NCBI GenBank assembly: GCA_035649275.1
Contig: DASRJW010000097.1
Location: 1 to 64,000 of the forward strand
Reading direction: 5' to 3'
Origin: Candidatus Krumholzibacteriia bacterium
Lineage (GTDB): Bacteria; Krumholzibacteriota; Krumholzibacteriia; G020349025
DNA length: 64,000 nt
Shown here: positions 40,952-49,035 of the stretch, one piece after another
Layout: the number at the start of each line of letters is the position of its first letter
Position numbering within the stretch: position 1 is the first letter of the stretch
Notes under the pieces: generated by a model
What the model was told of the DNA's origin: nothing
Database searches by the model: none
Seen by the model: only the letters and a program-made list of their open reading frames with translations
Program-made: the position numbers and the translations under genes

Positions 40952-43900
40952 ATGCCCGACCAGATCATCGATTCCAAATACCGCGTTCTCGACCCCCTGC
41001 CCCGGACGGGAGGACGGCAGCGCTACCTGGTGAGCGACCTCATCAGCGGGCGCATGGCGGTGCTGGAGACCGTGGCGCTGGAAGGCTTCGAACGCCTGCA
41101 GCGCCGGTGGTCGACCTACTGGCAGCCGATCTTGCGGGAGCGGGCGTCTCGCTTCGCCCGCCTCTCGAGCTTCGTTCCGGTGACCGCGGTCGGCGCCTGG
41201 GATTCGGGGCCGTACTACGTCTTCGAGAGCGACGACGAGGACGCGCTGCAAGGCCGGCCGCTCTCCCGTTTCCCCACGGCCGCGCAACTCCAAGCGCTGT
41301 TCGAAGACTTCCACAGTGCCAACGCCGCGGGCGACCACGTCCTCAACCTGCGGCCCGAATCGCTGTGCTTGCACGACGAAGTGCTCCGCGTCCTGCCGGC
41401 GGCGTACATCCTGCCGCACGAGATGCTGGCTCGAGCCGGCGCCCGCTCGCCTTATCAGCCACCCGAGCTGCGTCACGCCGGTCATCTGGATGCGACCACG
41501 GACGGATTCATCGCCGCCGGAGTGCTGCAGGCTTGTGTCGATCGCCTCCCCGGGGCAAGACCGGAAGCCTGGCGGCACCTGCAAGGGCTCCTCGCGCTCG
41601 AGCCCTGGCGGCGTCCCGGATTGGCCTCGGTGTTGGAGCTCCTGGCGGGAGAGAGAAGCGCGGAAGCAGCGGGGACGCCGGAGGCCCCACCCCGACGGAG
41701 TGTGGATCGGCTCACCGAGCTCGATCTTTTGCCCCTGCCTGCTGCCACCTTGTGGCGCCCGCTGCTCGAGACTCTCGACGCCAGCTTGGCACAGATGTCG
41801 GAAGGCACGAGCGTCGTGCTCTTCCTCGAAACCCCCGCGGGAGGCCCGGGGCTGCAGGAGCTCTTCTTGTTCCTGCGCGAGAGTCTGGCGCTGCTCACGG
41901 AGAGGCCGCACGTCGTGCGGCTCGAAGCACTGACCTCCTGGGAACCTCGCGACCTCGCGGGGCACGGCCCCGCCGTCGTCCTGGTGCCGGAATACCGCCC
42001 GGCGGAAACCGAGCTGCTGCCTCTGGAGACGCTCCTCGCCCAGGACAAGGTGCGTCCGGTCGTCTGGGTCGTGGGTTCCAAGCGCGGCGCGGCGCCGCCA
42101 TCGGAAGGCGAGAGCCCTCCGAGCCTGGCGGAGTGGTTGCGCGCCCGCTGTGACCCGGAGGTCCACTTCCTTTCCCAGGTGGTGGAGTGCCCGCCGGCGG
42201 AGATGCCGGCGCCGCCGGTGTCGCCGGCTTCCCGGCATTTGCTGGATCTGCTCAGCGTTCTCGACACCGACGGGACGGGCGAGATGTTGCGCCTGGCGCT
42301 GCCGCAGCAGGAGGGCGAGCTGCCCGAAGCCCTCGCCGAACTCGAGCGCCTCGGACACGTGCGGTCCTCTCTCGCGGCGGGCGGCTGGTGGGGCCAGGAG
42401 TCCCAGCAGGTGGTGCGGTTGCTGCGGCCGGACGCTCTCGAGCTGCGACGGAACGGTCTCACCGCGCACCGTCAAGAGGAGCTGCACCTGTTGTTGTCGC
42501 ACCTTCTCGCCGAAGGCGGTCCGCCGACCCTGGGGCAGCGACTCATGCGTTTCGACCACCTCTTCGCCGGCGGCAGCTGGGACGTCGCAGCCGCGGAGAG
42601 CAGCCCGTTGCTGCAGGCCGTGCAACGGCGCGGTTTGGTGGCGCTGCTGCGCCGGCTGCAGCGCAAGCTGGTGAACTCGAACCTGGTGCAACACCTGAAG
42701 GCGCCGCAGCATCTCGAGGTGTTGCGCAGCCTCGCCCAGTCCGAGGTGGAGCGGCAGCACGCGAGCGAAGGTTTGAGCTACTACGAGCGGGCGGCCGAGA
42801 GGCTCTTCGCGCTGGCGGACGAAGAAGGGTCGGTGCTGGATCTCCACGCCACCAGCGAGATGCTGCTGGCGCACGCGGAGCTGCTGGACCGTCATGGCGA
42901 CTTCGATCGTTCCCTGGAGCTCCTGCAACGCTTCATGGAGCGCTACGGCGAAGAGCTCCCCACCGTCGATCGTGGCCGCCTGTTCACCGAAATGGGCTTC
43001 TGCGAGTTCCGCCTCACGCGGTACGGGGCCGCCGAGGAGCGTTGCCAGCTGGCGTTGAACCTCCTCGACCCCCGCCGCCACCTCAAGGAGGTGGCACAAC
43101 TCCACAACGTTCTCGGTTTGGTGCGCTGGCGCACCAGCCGTTACGACGAGGCCGAGCACTACTTGAGCAGCAGCCTGGCGCTGCGCGAGAAGAGCGGCGA
43201 TCGCCTGGCGGTGGCGCGGGCCTACAACAACCTCGGCTTGCTGGCGCGGGCACGCCGGCGCTTCTCGGAAGCACTGGAGTACCACCGCAAGAGCATGGAG
43301 ATCCGCCAGGAGCTCGAGGATCACGCCGGCGTGGCCCGAGGATTGGTCAACCTGGCCTGGGTCCACCTGGAAATGAAGGATCTCGGCCGTTCCGAAGATC
43401 TGGCGCGACGGGCTGCTGCACTGAGCGAGCAGCTCGGCTCGCGCTCGAGCTGGGCGAGCGCGAAGGGGCTGCAGGGCGAAATCTTCCTGGCCCAGGGGCG
43501 GAGGGTCGAGGCGCGAGCCGCTCTCGAGGAAGCGGTGCGCCTGGCGCGCGATGTGAGCGACGTGGCGGAACTCTTCATGGATCTGCGCAAGCAGGCGAGC
43601 CTGGAGCTGCTCGAGGGCAATCTCTTGCGGGCGGAAGAGCTCCTCCAGGAGTCCGAGCAGTACATGAGCCAGGCCGGTTCGACTCTGGAAGAGGCGAACT
43701 GGCATCGCACCCAAGGCCATCTGCGTCGGGCGCAGGAGGATCGCCGCGGCGCGGCGGTTTCCTACGAACACGCCGGCAACAACCTCGCCCGGCTGGGGGA
43801 CACGCCGCAGGCGGCGGAATCCTTCCAAGAGGCGGCGCAGCTCTATCACGAGAGCGGCGTCGCAGCACGGGCGCGAGAGCTGGTGGTGCGCACCCGGCAG

Positions 43901-45484
43901 CTGCTGGAACGCGAGGGCGCCCTGGTTCCGAAGGCGTTGCTCGATCTCGAAGCCCTGGTGGGCGAGGGTGAGCTGCAGCCGGCCGTGCCGGCCGAGGGCT
44001 TGCCCGGGGCGGCGGCGCTGCAGCGGGTGTGCGAAGCCGCTGCGAGCCTGGAAGACGCGGGGCAAGCCCTGGAACGGGTTCTCGGCGAAATCCGTCGTTG
44101 TGCTGCGGCTCGCTGTGCCTTGTTGCTGGACGCCGACGGGGAGGTGCATCGCGCCTCCGCTCTCGCCCGGGAGTTGGAGCAGCAAGGGATGCATCCGTCG
44201 GATTGGGTACGCGCGCGGCCGCGTCTCCTGGCGCGGGCGCAACAAACCCTGCTCCCCCTGTCGTCGGAGGATCTCCAGGACGAGGAGAACGCGGCGCCGT
44301 TCTACATCATTCCCGTCGAGGCACGGGAGCGGCGTCTGGGGAGTATCTGGCTCGAGTGGGCCGAAGGCACGCGCTTGCCCGGGGAGGAAGTGCGCCGCGC
44401 CATCCGCAGCATGGCGCATGTGCTCGCCATGTTGTTGGAGCGCGATACGCTCCTGCCGGCCGCGGCGGCGCGCGTCGAGGTGATGCCGGCCGGGGCGAAG
44501 CGGCTCGGGACCACCCTGGATGACATCATCGGCAAGAGCGGGAAGCGACAGGAGATGATCGCTTTCATCCGCAACGTGCGCGATCTCGACGAGACGGTCC
44601 TGCTCCTGGGAGAGAACGGTACGGGTAAGGACGTGATGGCGCGAGCCATCCACGACACCAGCAAGCGGCGGGCGCAGCCCTTCGTCACCATGAACTGCGC
44701 CGCCGTGCCGCCGGGACTATGGGAGAGGGAACTCTTCGGCCACGATCGTGGCGCCTTCACCGACGCCCACGAGACCCGACCGGGCTACTTCGAAAGCGCC
44801 CACCACGGCACTCTGCTCCTCGACGAAATCGGCGATATGCCCTACGAGATGCAAGCGCGCTTTCTCCGCGTTCTCGAAGACAAGTCCTTCCAGCGGCTGG
44901 GAGTTTCGGAATCGATCCGCGTGGACGTGCGCGTCATCGCCGCGACCAACCGCGACCTGGAAGGAGCGATGCGGACCGGTCGCTTCCGGGAAGACCTTTT
45001 CCACCGGCTCAACGTCCTGTCCTGGACGGTTCCGCCTTTGCGGGATCGGCGCGAGGACATTCAGGATCTGGCCCTCAACTTCCTCGATCGGCAGGCGCGG
45101 GCGCAGCAGCGCGGCTCGAAGCGCCTCTCGGGCGAAGCGCAGCGGGTTCTCATGCAATACACCTGGCCGGGGAACATTCGCGAGCTGCAGAACGCCATGA
45201 AGCGATGCTATGCCCTCTCGGCGAATGATGTGATCGTCCCCGAAGATCTGCCACCGGATATCGTGAAAGGAGCCGACGGCACGGAGATCGCAGGCCCGCT
45301 GGACATGGAGGCAGTGGCGCGCTGGGTGCTGGAGCATGCTTCGTACTCGAAGGACGACCCGCTGCTCGACCGGCTGGAGCGTGAGATCGCGCGTCAGCTG
45401 GTGGACAGGGTCAAGGTGATCGCCCAGGCCGGCAGGCTCCTCGGGCTCAGCCGACCGACGCTGTACGCCAAGCTGCGCCGGTGA
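40952..45484 (+). CDS. Giant sigma-54 activator: kinase-like, TPR, GAF, AAA+ and Fis HTH domains
   Basis: 1510 residues. The N-terminus (IIDSKYRVLDPLPRTGGRQRYLV, QPPELRHAG, EPWRRPGLASVLELL) has the outline of a Ser/Thr-kinase fold without the catalytic HRD/DFG motifs. About residues 560-970 are TPR-type helical pairs (AYNNLGLLARARRRFSEALEYHRKSMEIR). A GAF-like region follows. The AAA+ domain has Walker A GENGTGKD (about 1220), the sigma-54 contact loop GAFTDA (1267, normally GAFTGA), Walker B TLLLDEIGDMP, and WPGNIRELQNAMKR. The C-terminus is a Fis-type HTH (AGRLLGLSRPTLYAKL). GGGGAG precedes ATG 40952. It would sense a signal or partner through TPR/GAF and activate sigma-54 promoters; one candidate is at 46159-46175. 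Confidence 0.9.
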   Translation: MPDQIIDSKYRVLDPLPRTGGRQRYLVSDLISGRMAVLETVALEGFERLQRRWSTYWQPILRERASRFARLSSFVPVTAVGAWDSGPYYVFESDDEDALQGRPLSRFPTAAQLQALFEDFHSANAAGDHVLNLRPESLCLHDEVLRVLPAAYILPHEMLARAGARSPYQPPELRHAGHLDATTDGFIAAGVLQACVDRLPGARPEAWRHLQGLLALEPWRRPGLASVLELLAGERSAEAAGTPEAPPRRSVDRLTELDLLPLPAATLWRPLLETLDASLAQMSEGTSVVLFLETPAGGPGLQELFLFLRESLALLTERPHVVRLEALTSWEPRDLAGHGPAVVLVPEYRPAETELLPLETLLAQDKVRPVVWVVGSKRGAAPPSEGESPPSLAEWLRARCDPEVHFLSQVVECPPAEMPAPPVSPASRHLLDLLSVLDTDGTGEMLRLALPQQEGELPEALAELERLGHVRSSLAAGGWWGQESQQVVRLLRPDALELRRNGLTAHRQEELHLLLSHLLAEGGPPTLGQRLMRFDHLFAGGSWDVAAAESSPLLQAVQRRGLVALLRRLQRKLVNSNLVQHLKAPQHLEVLRSLAQSEVERQHASEGLSYYERAAERLFALADEEGSVLDLHATSEMLLAHAELLDRHGDFDRSLELLQRFMERYGEELPTVDRGRLFTEMGFCEFRLTRYGAAEERCQLALNLLDPRRHLKEVAQLHNVLGLVRWRTSRYDEAEHYLSSSLALREKSGDRLAVARAYNNLGLLARARRRFSEALEYHRKSMEIRQELEDHAGVARGLVNLAWVHLEMKDLGRSEDLARRAAALSEQLGSRSSWASAKGLQGEIFLAQGRRVEARAALEEAVRLARDVSDVAELFMDLRKQASLELLEGNLLRAEELLQESEQYMSQAGSTLEEANWHRTQGHLRRAQEDRRGAAVSYEHAGNNLARLGDTPQAAESFQEAAQLYHESGVAARARELVVRTRQLLEREGALVPKALLDLEALVGEGELQPAVPAEGLPGAAALQRVCEAAASLEDAGQALERVLGEIRRCAAARCALLLDADGEVHRASALARELEQQGMHPSDWVRARPRLLARAQQTLLPLSSEDLQDEENAAPFYIIPVEARERRLGSIWLEWAEGTRLPGEEVRRAIRSMAHVLAMLLERDTLLPAAAARVEVMPAGAKRLGTTLDDIIGKSGKRQEMIAFIRNVRDLDETVLLLGENGTGKDVMARAIHDTSKRRAQPFVTMNCAAVPPGLWERELFGHDRGAFTDAHETRPGYFESAHHGTLLLDEIGDMPYEMQARFLRVLEDKSFQRLGVSESIRVDVRVIAATNRDLEGAMRTGRFREDLFHRLNVLSWTVPPLRDRREDIQDLALNFLDRQARAQQRGSKRLSGEAQRVLMQYTWPGNIRELQNAMKRCYALSANDVIVPEDLPPDIVKGADGTEIAGPLDMEAVARWVLEHASYSKDDPLLDRLEREIARQLVDRVKVIAQAGRLLGLSRPTLYAKLRR

Positions 45485-45616
45485 GACCCCATTCCTGACG
45501 GCCTGTGGGGCATATTCCTCCTTGTCTCAAGGTCTCTGGAACCCATAGGGCCAGACCCGGAGGGGTGCATCGGATCCGTAGATTCACGTAGAGAGGAAGA
45601 TTCAGCACGGAGGGGC

Positions 45617-45646
45617 TTGGAATGCGGGCAGCGACTGGACTATACT
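45617..45646 (+). promoter_or_regulatory. Sigma-70-type promoter of the small exported-protein gene
   Basis: TTGGAA (45617-45622), 18 bases, TATACT (45641-45646). The start would be near 45653, about 30 bases before ATG 45685. Confidence 0.55.
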
Positions 45647-45684
45647 TCCCCCCAGCTACGTCATCCTCTTCCAGGGGAGTCCCC

Positions 45685-46047
45685 ATGAGCAGGTTTCTGG
45701 CAGTCGGCATTCTCGCGACCGCGCTCGCTGGGGGTGTCGTCCTCGCCGGCGGGAGCGCGCCGATCCAGATCGAGAACGAGACCACACGCACGATCACGGA
45801 GTCCGGTCAGACCTTTGACATCACCGCAGTGGGTATCACCGTCGAGGTCCAATTCACCGAAGTGACGGCTGAGCATGCGATCGGGACCGTGAGGAGGACT
45901 GGGGGCGGGACGTCAGGGACTTTCAGGATCCTCTGGCGGGAGACTGGTTCGACGCAAGAGTTGACCCTGTCGATCTTGGAGCCAGAGAAGGAATTCAGTC
46001 TCGAGGGTGGCGACACCGACAAGCGGACCACACAGCAGCGAAATTAA
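45685..46047 (+). CDS. Small exported protein of unknown function
   Basis: 120 residues. A signal peptide (MSRFLAVGILATALAGGVVLAGGSA) is followed by a beta-rich domain of about 80 residues (IQIENETTRTITESGQTFDITAVGITVEVQFTEV ... GTFRILWRETGSTQELTLSI) and a hydrophilic tail. No family is recognised. GGGGAG five or six bases before ATG 45685 and the promoter just upstream support the gene. A terminator follows 42 bases after the stop. It is less GC-rich than its neighbours. Confidence 0.65.
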   Translation: MSRFLAVGILATALAGGVVLAGGSAPIQIENETTRTITESGQTFDITAVGITVEVQFTEVTAEHAIGTVRRTGGGTSGTFRILWRETGSTQELTLSILEPEKEFSLEGGDTDKRTTQQRN

Positions 46048-46088
46048 ATCTTACAGAGCGTAAAAATAATTAACGCATCATGAACTCG

Positions 46089-46117
46089 GGGACTCGGCGA
46101 CGGGTCCCTGATTTTTT
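46089..46117 (+). terminator. Rho-independent terminator
   Basis: GGGAC (46089-46093) pairs with GTCCC (46104-46108), and a run of six T follows two bases later (46112-46117). It ends the transcript of the gene at 45685. Confidence 0.75.
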
Positions 46118-46158
46118 GTTAACAATATAAAATACAGAGCATTGCGTATTTGAGTGGT

Positions 46159-46175
46159 CTGGCATGTGAGTTGCC
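46159..46175 (+). promoter_or_regulatory. Sigma-54 (-24/-12) promoter
   Basis: CTGGCATGTGAGTTGCC fits the sigma-54 consensus TGGCAYG-N4-TTGC at every key base: GG (46161-46162) and GC (46173-46174) are separated by exactly ten bases. Transcription would start near 46186. The flanking DNA is AT-rich, as wanted for bending, and TACAGAGC occurs twice upstream (46052-46059, 46133-46140), a possible activator site. A sigma-54 activator is encoded just upstream at 40952-45484. Confidence 0.7.
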
Positions 46176-46185
46176 TTGTTCCTTA

Positions 46186-46455
46186 AATGTTGCAACGAGC
46201 AACGGCGGAGAGTTCTCCGGGGGGTGGGAATCCACCCCCTGGAGAGCACAAAAAACGCCGCAACTGCCCGGTTTACATCACGAAGCTCGTTTCTTGTGAG
46301 TTTTCGCGGTCCGACGCGGGTCAAGGTGTCGTCGGTCCGGCCGGAGATCGGAGCGTGCGCCTCGCTGTGGCTACGCGGGGCGTGCCGGAACCGGACAGCA
46401 GAGGCGGCGACACCTCACGATGGGGCGCCCCACACGGGCGCCCCGTTGTATTTTC
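46186..46455 (+). ncRNA. Candidate structured small RNA under sigma-54 control
   Basis: Between the sigma-54 promoter and a strong terminator lie about 270 bases without a convincing reading frame but with clear structure. CTCCGGGGGGTGG (46215-46227) pairs with CCACCCCCTGGAG (46232-46244) in a 13-bp stem with a GAAT loop. GTTGC (46190-46194) can pair either with GCAAC at 46200-46204 or with GCAAC at 46261-46265, giving two alternative folds. Further downstream, CCGACG and CGTCGG (about 46310-46340) form another hairpin. No Rfam family is recognised. It could regulate genes in trans or act as a leader of the arginine operon if the terminator is read through. Confidence 0.5.
46422..46455 (+). 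terminator. Strong terminator hairpin
   Basis: GGGGCGCCC (46422-46430) and GGGCGCCCC (46436-46444) form a perfect 9-bp stem with loop CACAC, followed by GTTGTATTTTC. It would end the proposed small RNA 250 bases upstream of argC. Confidence 0.75.
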
Positions 46456-46632
46456 TCCCGCCTTTTGATGGATCCTCTTCCCCAGGAGTTTCTCTCCCGA
46501 CACCCACCCCTGGCGAGCTCCCAATGCGTCGCCATGGCCCGTGAGTCCAAGATGTGCCCTGTCGAGCCGCTGCGGCGGGCTCGCTTCCCTCGGCTCGAGC
46601 CGTCACCAGCCCGCCGCGGAGGACCGGCCCAC

Positions 46633-46661
46633 TTGCATTAAGATACAGGTTTCTGTATCTT
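46633..46661 (+). promoter_or_regulatory. Arginine operon promoter with overlapping palindromic operator
   Basis: TTGCAT (46633-46638), 17 bases, TATCTT (46656-46661) make a good sigma-70 promoter. A perfect inverted repeat, AAGATACAG, four bases (GTTT), CTGTATCTT (46640-46661), covers the spacer and the -10. Binding there would block transcription. It differs from the E. coli ARG box but an ArgR is encoded in this operon, so it is the natural candidate to bind. The argC start is 44 bases downstream. Confidence 0.65.
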
Positions 46662-46704
46662 CCTGCACTTCTTCCAAGGATCGCCGTCGGAAGGGTGGCA
46701 GGAC

Positions 46705-47772
46705 TTGTTGGATTGCGCAGTCGTCGGTGCTTCGGGATACAGCGGGGCGGAGCTCGTGGCGTTACTGGCGCAGCATCCGCAGGTGCGCCTCGCGGCGCTC
46801 CAGGCCGATGCGAGCGCCGGGCGCGATTTCGAGCATCTGCACCCGGACAAGGCGCACCTACATCAGGGCGGGCTCGAGCCTCTCCAACCCACCGCGCTCC
46901 ACGGCGTGGACGTGGCATTCCTGGCGCTGCCCCACGGGGAATCGGCGCGGATGGCTGCGGCGCTGCATGGACGCGTCGGCACGGTGATCGATCTCTCCGG
47001 TGATCTGCGCTGCGAAGACGCCAGCACCTACCGCCAGTGGTACGGACGTGAGCATCCAGCCCCGGAGTTGCTCGGGAAAGCCGTGTACGGGCTTCCCGAG
47101 CTCGGCGGCGATTCTCTGCGAGGAGCCCGCCTCGTGGCCTGCGCCGGCTGCTACGCCACCTTGGCCCAGCTGGCGGCGGCGCCGGCCCTCGCCCTCGGTG
47201 CGGCGGCGACGGGGGATGTGGTGGTGCACGCCATCTCCGGTACCACCGGAGCAGGTCGACGGGCCGAGCTGGAGACGAGCTTCTCCGAGGTGTCGGAGAA
47301 CTTGCGGGCCTATCGAGTCGGCCGGCACCAGCATGCGCCGGAGATCACCGCCGGTCTCGGCCGCTACGCCGGCCGCCCGGTGCGCGTCACCTTCGTGCCG
47401 CATCTGGCGCCGCTCCGCCGCGGCATCTTCGCCAGCGTGGTGCTGCAAGCCGACGGCCTGGGAACGAGCGCGGTGCTCGCGGCCTATCGCCACGCCTATG
47501 ACGGCGCCGCCTTCGTGCGTGTGGTCGATCCGGCGCAACGGCTGCCGCAAACGCGCGACGTGCTGGGCACGAACTTCTGTGATCTCGCCCCGGTGCTGGA
47601 CACGTCGGCGGGAACGCTCGTCGTCCTCGGGGTGCTCGACAATTTGATGAAAGGCGCCGCCGGTCAGGCAGTGCAGATCATGAACCGAGTCGTCGGCCTG
47701 CCGGAGACGGCTGGGCTGCTGCGGCCCACGACAGAGGGGGTGCGCGATGTCCACTTCCAGCCCCTGGGCTGA
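46705..47772 (+). CDS. argC: N-acetyl-gamma-glutamyl-phosphate reductase
   Basis: 355 residues. The NADP-binding start CAVVGASGYSGAELVALL, DLSGDLRCED, the active-site AGCYATLAQLAA with its nucleophilic Cys, SGTTGAGR, VGRHQHAPEI, FVPHLAPLRRGI and GTNFCDL are all ArgC signatures. The enzyme reduces N-acetylglutamyl phosphate to the semialdehyde, the third step of arginine synthesis. The start is TTG 46705 or 46708 (two in a row), after AAGGGTGGCAGGA. It is the first gene of the operon and overlaps argJ by 26 bases, so the two are translationally coupled. Confidence 0.95.
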   Translation: MLDCAVVGASGYSGAELVALLAQHPQVRLAALQADASAGRDFEHLHPDKAHLHQGGLEPLQPTALHGVDVAFLALPHGESARMAAALHGRVGTVIDLSGDLRCEDASTYRQWYGREHPAPELLGKAVYGLPELGGDSLRGARLVACAGCYATLAQLAAAPALALGAAATGDVVVHAISGTTGAGRRAELETSFSEVSENLRAYRVGRHQHAPEITAGLGRYAGRPVRVTFVPHLAPLRRGIFASVVLQADGLGTSAVLAAYRHAYDGAAFVRVVDPAQRLPQTRDVLGTNFCDLAPVLDTSAGTLVVLGVLDNLMKGAAGQAVQIMNRVVGLPETAGLLRPTTEGVRDVHFQPLG

Positions 47773-48991
47773 AACCGACGGGTTGGAACGGCCGCATGCG
47801 GCGGCCATCACGGCGCCGCAGGGCTTCCGCGCCGCCGGCGTCCACGCCGGCATCCGCAAGAAGCGTCTCGACCTGGCACTCCTGGTGAGCGGGGGCGAGA
47901 CCTCGGCGGCAGCGGTGTTCACCCGCAACCTCGCCGCGGCCGCACCGGTGCTGGTGAGTCGCGAGCACCTCCGCCTTTCCGGTGGACGGGCGCGGGCCGT
48001 TCTCGTTAACGCCGGCAACGCCAACGCCTGCACCGGCGAGCCCGGGCTCGAAGCGGCCCGCCGGAGTGTGACGGCGGTCGCGGAGCTCCTGAGCCTGCCG
48101 GTGGAGCAGGTGCTCGTCGCTTCCACCGGCGTGATCGGGCAGCCGTTGCCGCTGCCGCGCTTGCTCCGCGCGCTCCCGCATGCCGTGCGTGCTCTGGCTC
48201 GCTCCGGCGGTGCCGACGCCGCCACCGCCATCCTCACCACGGATCTGCGGGAGAAGGAATGGGTGCAGCGGGTGCGGGGGAAGAACGGCAACTACACGCT
48301 CGGCGGCATGGCGAAAGGCTCCGGCATGATCCATCCGGACATGGCGACCACGCTCGCCTTCGTCACCACCGACGCCGCGGTGCCGGCGGCGCTGCTGCAG
48401 GATTGTCTGCGCCGCGCCACCGACGCCTCCTTCAACCGCATCTCCGTGGATGGCGATACCTCGACCAACGACACCATCGCGGTCCTGGCCAACGGCGCCT
48501 CCGGCGTGGCGGTGGACCCGGCGCTTCCGGCCAGCGTCGCCGCATTCGAGGCCGCTCTCACCGAAGTGCTGATCGAGCTGGGCAAGCTGGTGGTGCGCGA
48601 CGGCGAGGGCGCCACCAAGCTGATCGAGGTGTGCGTGAGCGGGGCCCGCGACGAGGGCGAAGCGCTGCAAGTGGCGCGCACCATCGCCGGCTCGCCACTG
48701 GTGAAGACCGCCATGCACGGCGCCGACGCCAACTGGGGGCGCGTGGTGGCGGCGGCCTGCCGCGCCGGCGTGGCGCTCGATCCGGAGCGCTTGCGCGTCG
48801 CCTTCGGCGACGTGGTCGTGCTCCGGCCGGGCTTCGTGGCGCGCTTCTCCGAAGCGGCGGCGCGCCGCGCCCTGTCGCGTGAAGAAGTGACCTTGCACAT
48901 CGATCTCGGTCTCGGCGGGGCGACGGCGAAGACCTGGACCTGCGATCTCAGCGCCGGCTACGTCGAGATCAACGCCAGCTACCGCACCTGA
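47747..48991 (+). CDS. argJ: Glutamate N-acetyltransferase (ornithine acetyltransferase)
   Basis: 414 residues. NAGNANACTG, the self-cleavage region LGGMAKGSGMIHPDMATTLAFV (cleavage before the nucleophilic Thr), NRISVDGDTSTNDTI and the closing YVEINASYRT are typical of ArgJ. It moves the acetyl group from N-acetylornithine to glutamate, so the pathway recycles acetate. Whether it is bifunctional (also using acetyl-CoA) cannot be told. Its presence makes an ArgA unnecessary except for priming, and none is in the window. The ATG at 47747 lies within the end of argC. Confidence 0.95.
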   Translation: MSTSSPWAETDGLERPHAAAITAPQGFRAAGVHAGIRKKRLDLALLVSGGETSAAAVFTRNLAAAAPVLVSREHLRLSGGRARAVLVNAGNANACTGEPGLEAARRSVTAVAELLSLPVEQVLVASTGVIGQPLPLPRLLRALPHAVRALARSGGADAATAILTTDLREKEWVQRVRGKNGNYTLGGMAKGSGMIHPDMATTLAFVTTDAAVPAALLQDCLRRATDASFNRISVDGDTSTNDTIAVLANGASGVAVDPALPASVAAFEAALTEVLIELGKLVVRDGEGATKLIEVCVSGARDEGEALQVARTIAGSPLVKTAMHGADANWGRVVAAACRAGVALDPERLRVAFGDVVVLRPGFVARFSEAAARRALSREEVTLHIDLGLGGATAKTWTCDLSAGYVEINASYRT

Positions 48992-49035
48992 CGAGAACGC
49001 GCCCCCGCGGGGCGAGAGGAGAGGAGACGCTGCTC

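Noticed and set aside
46070-46324. Minus-strand open frame of 84 residues over the proposed small RNA
   Set aside because: It has no ribosome-binding site or recognisable family, and crosses the terminator and the sigma-54 promoter; the plus-strand signals explain the region better.
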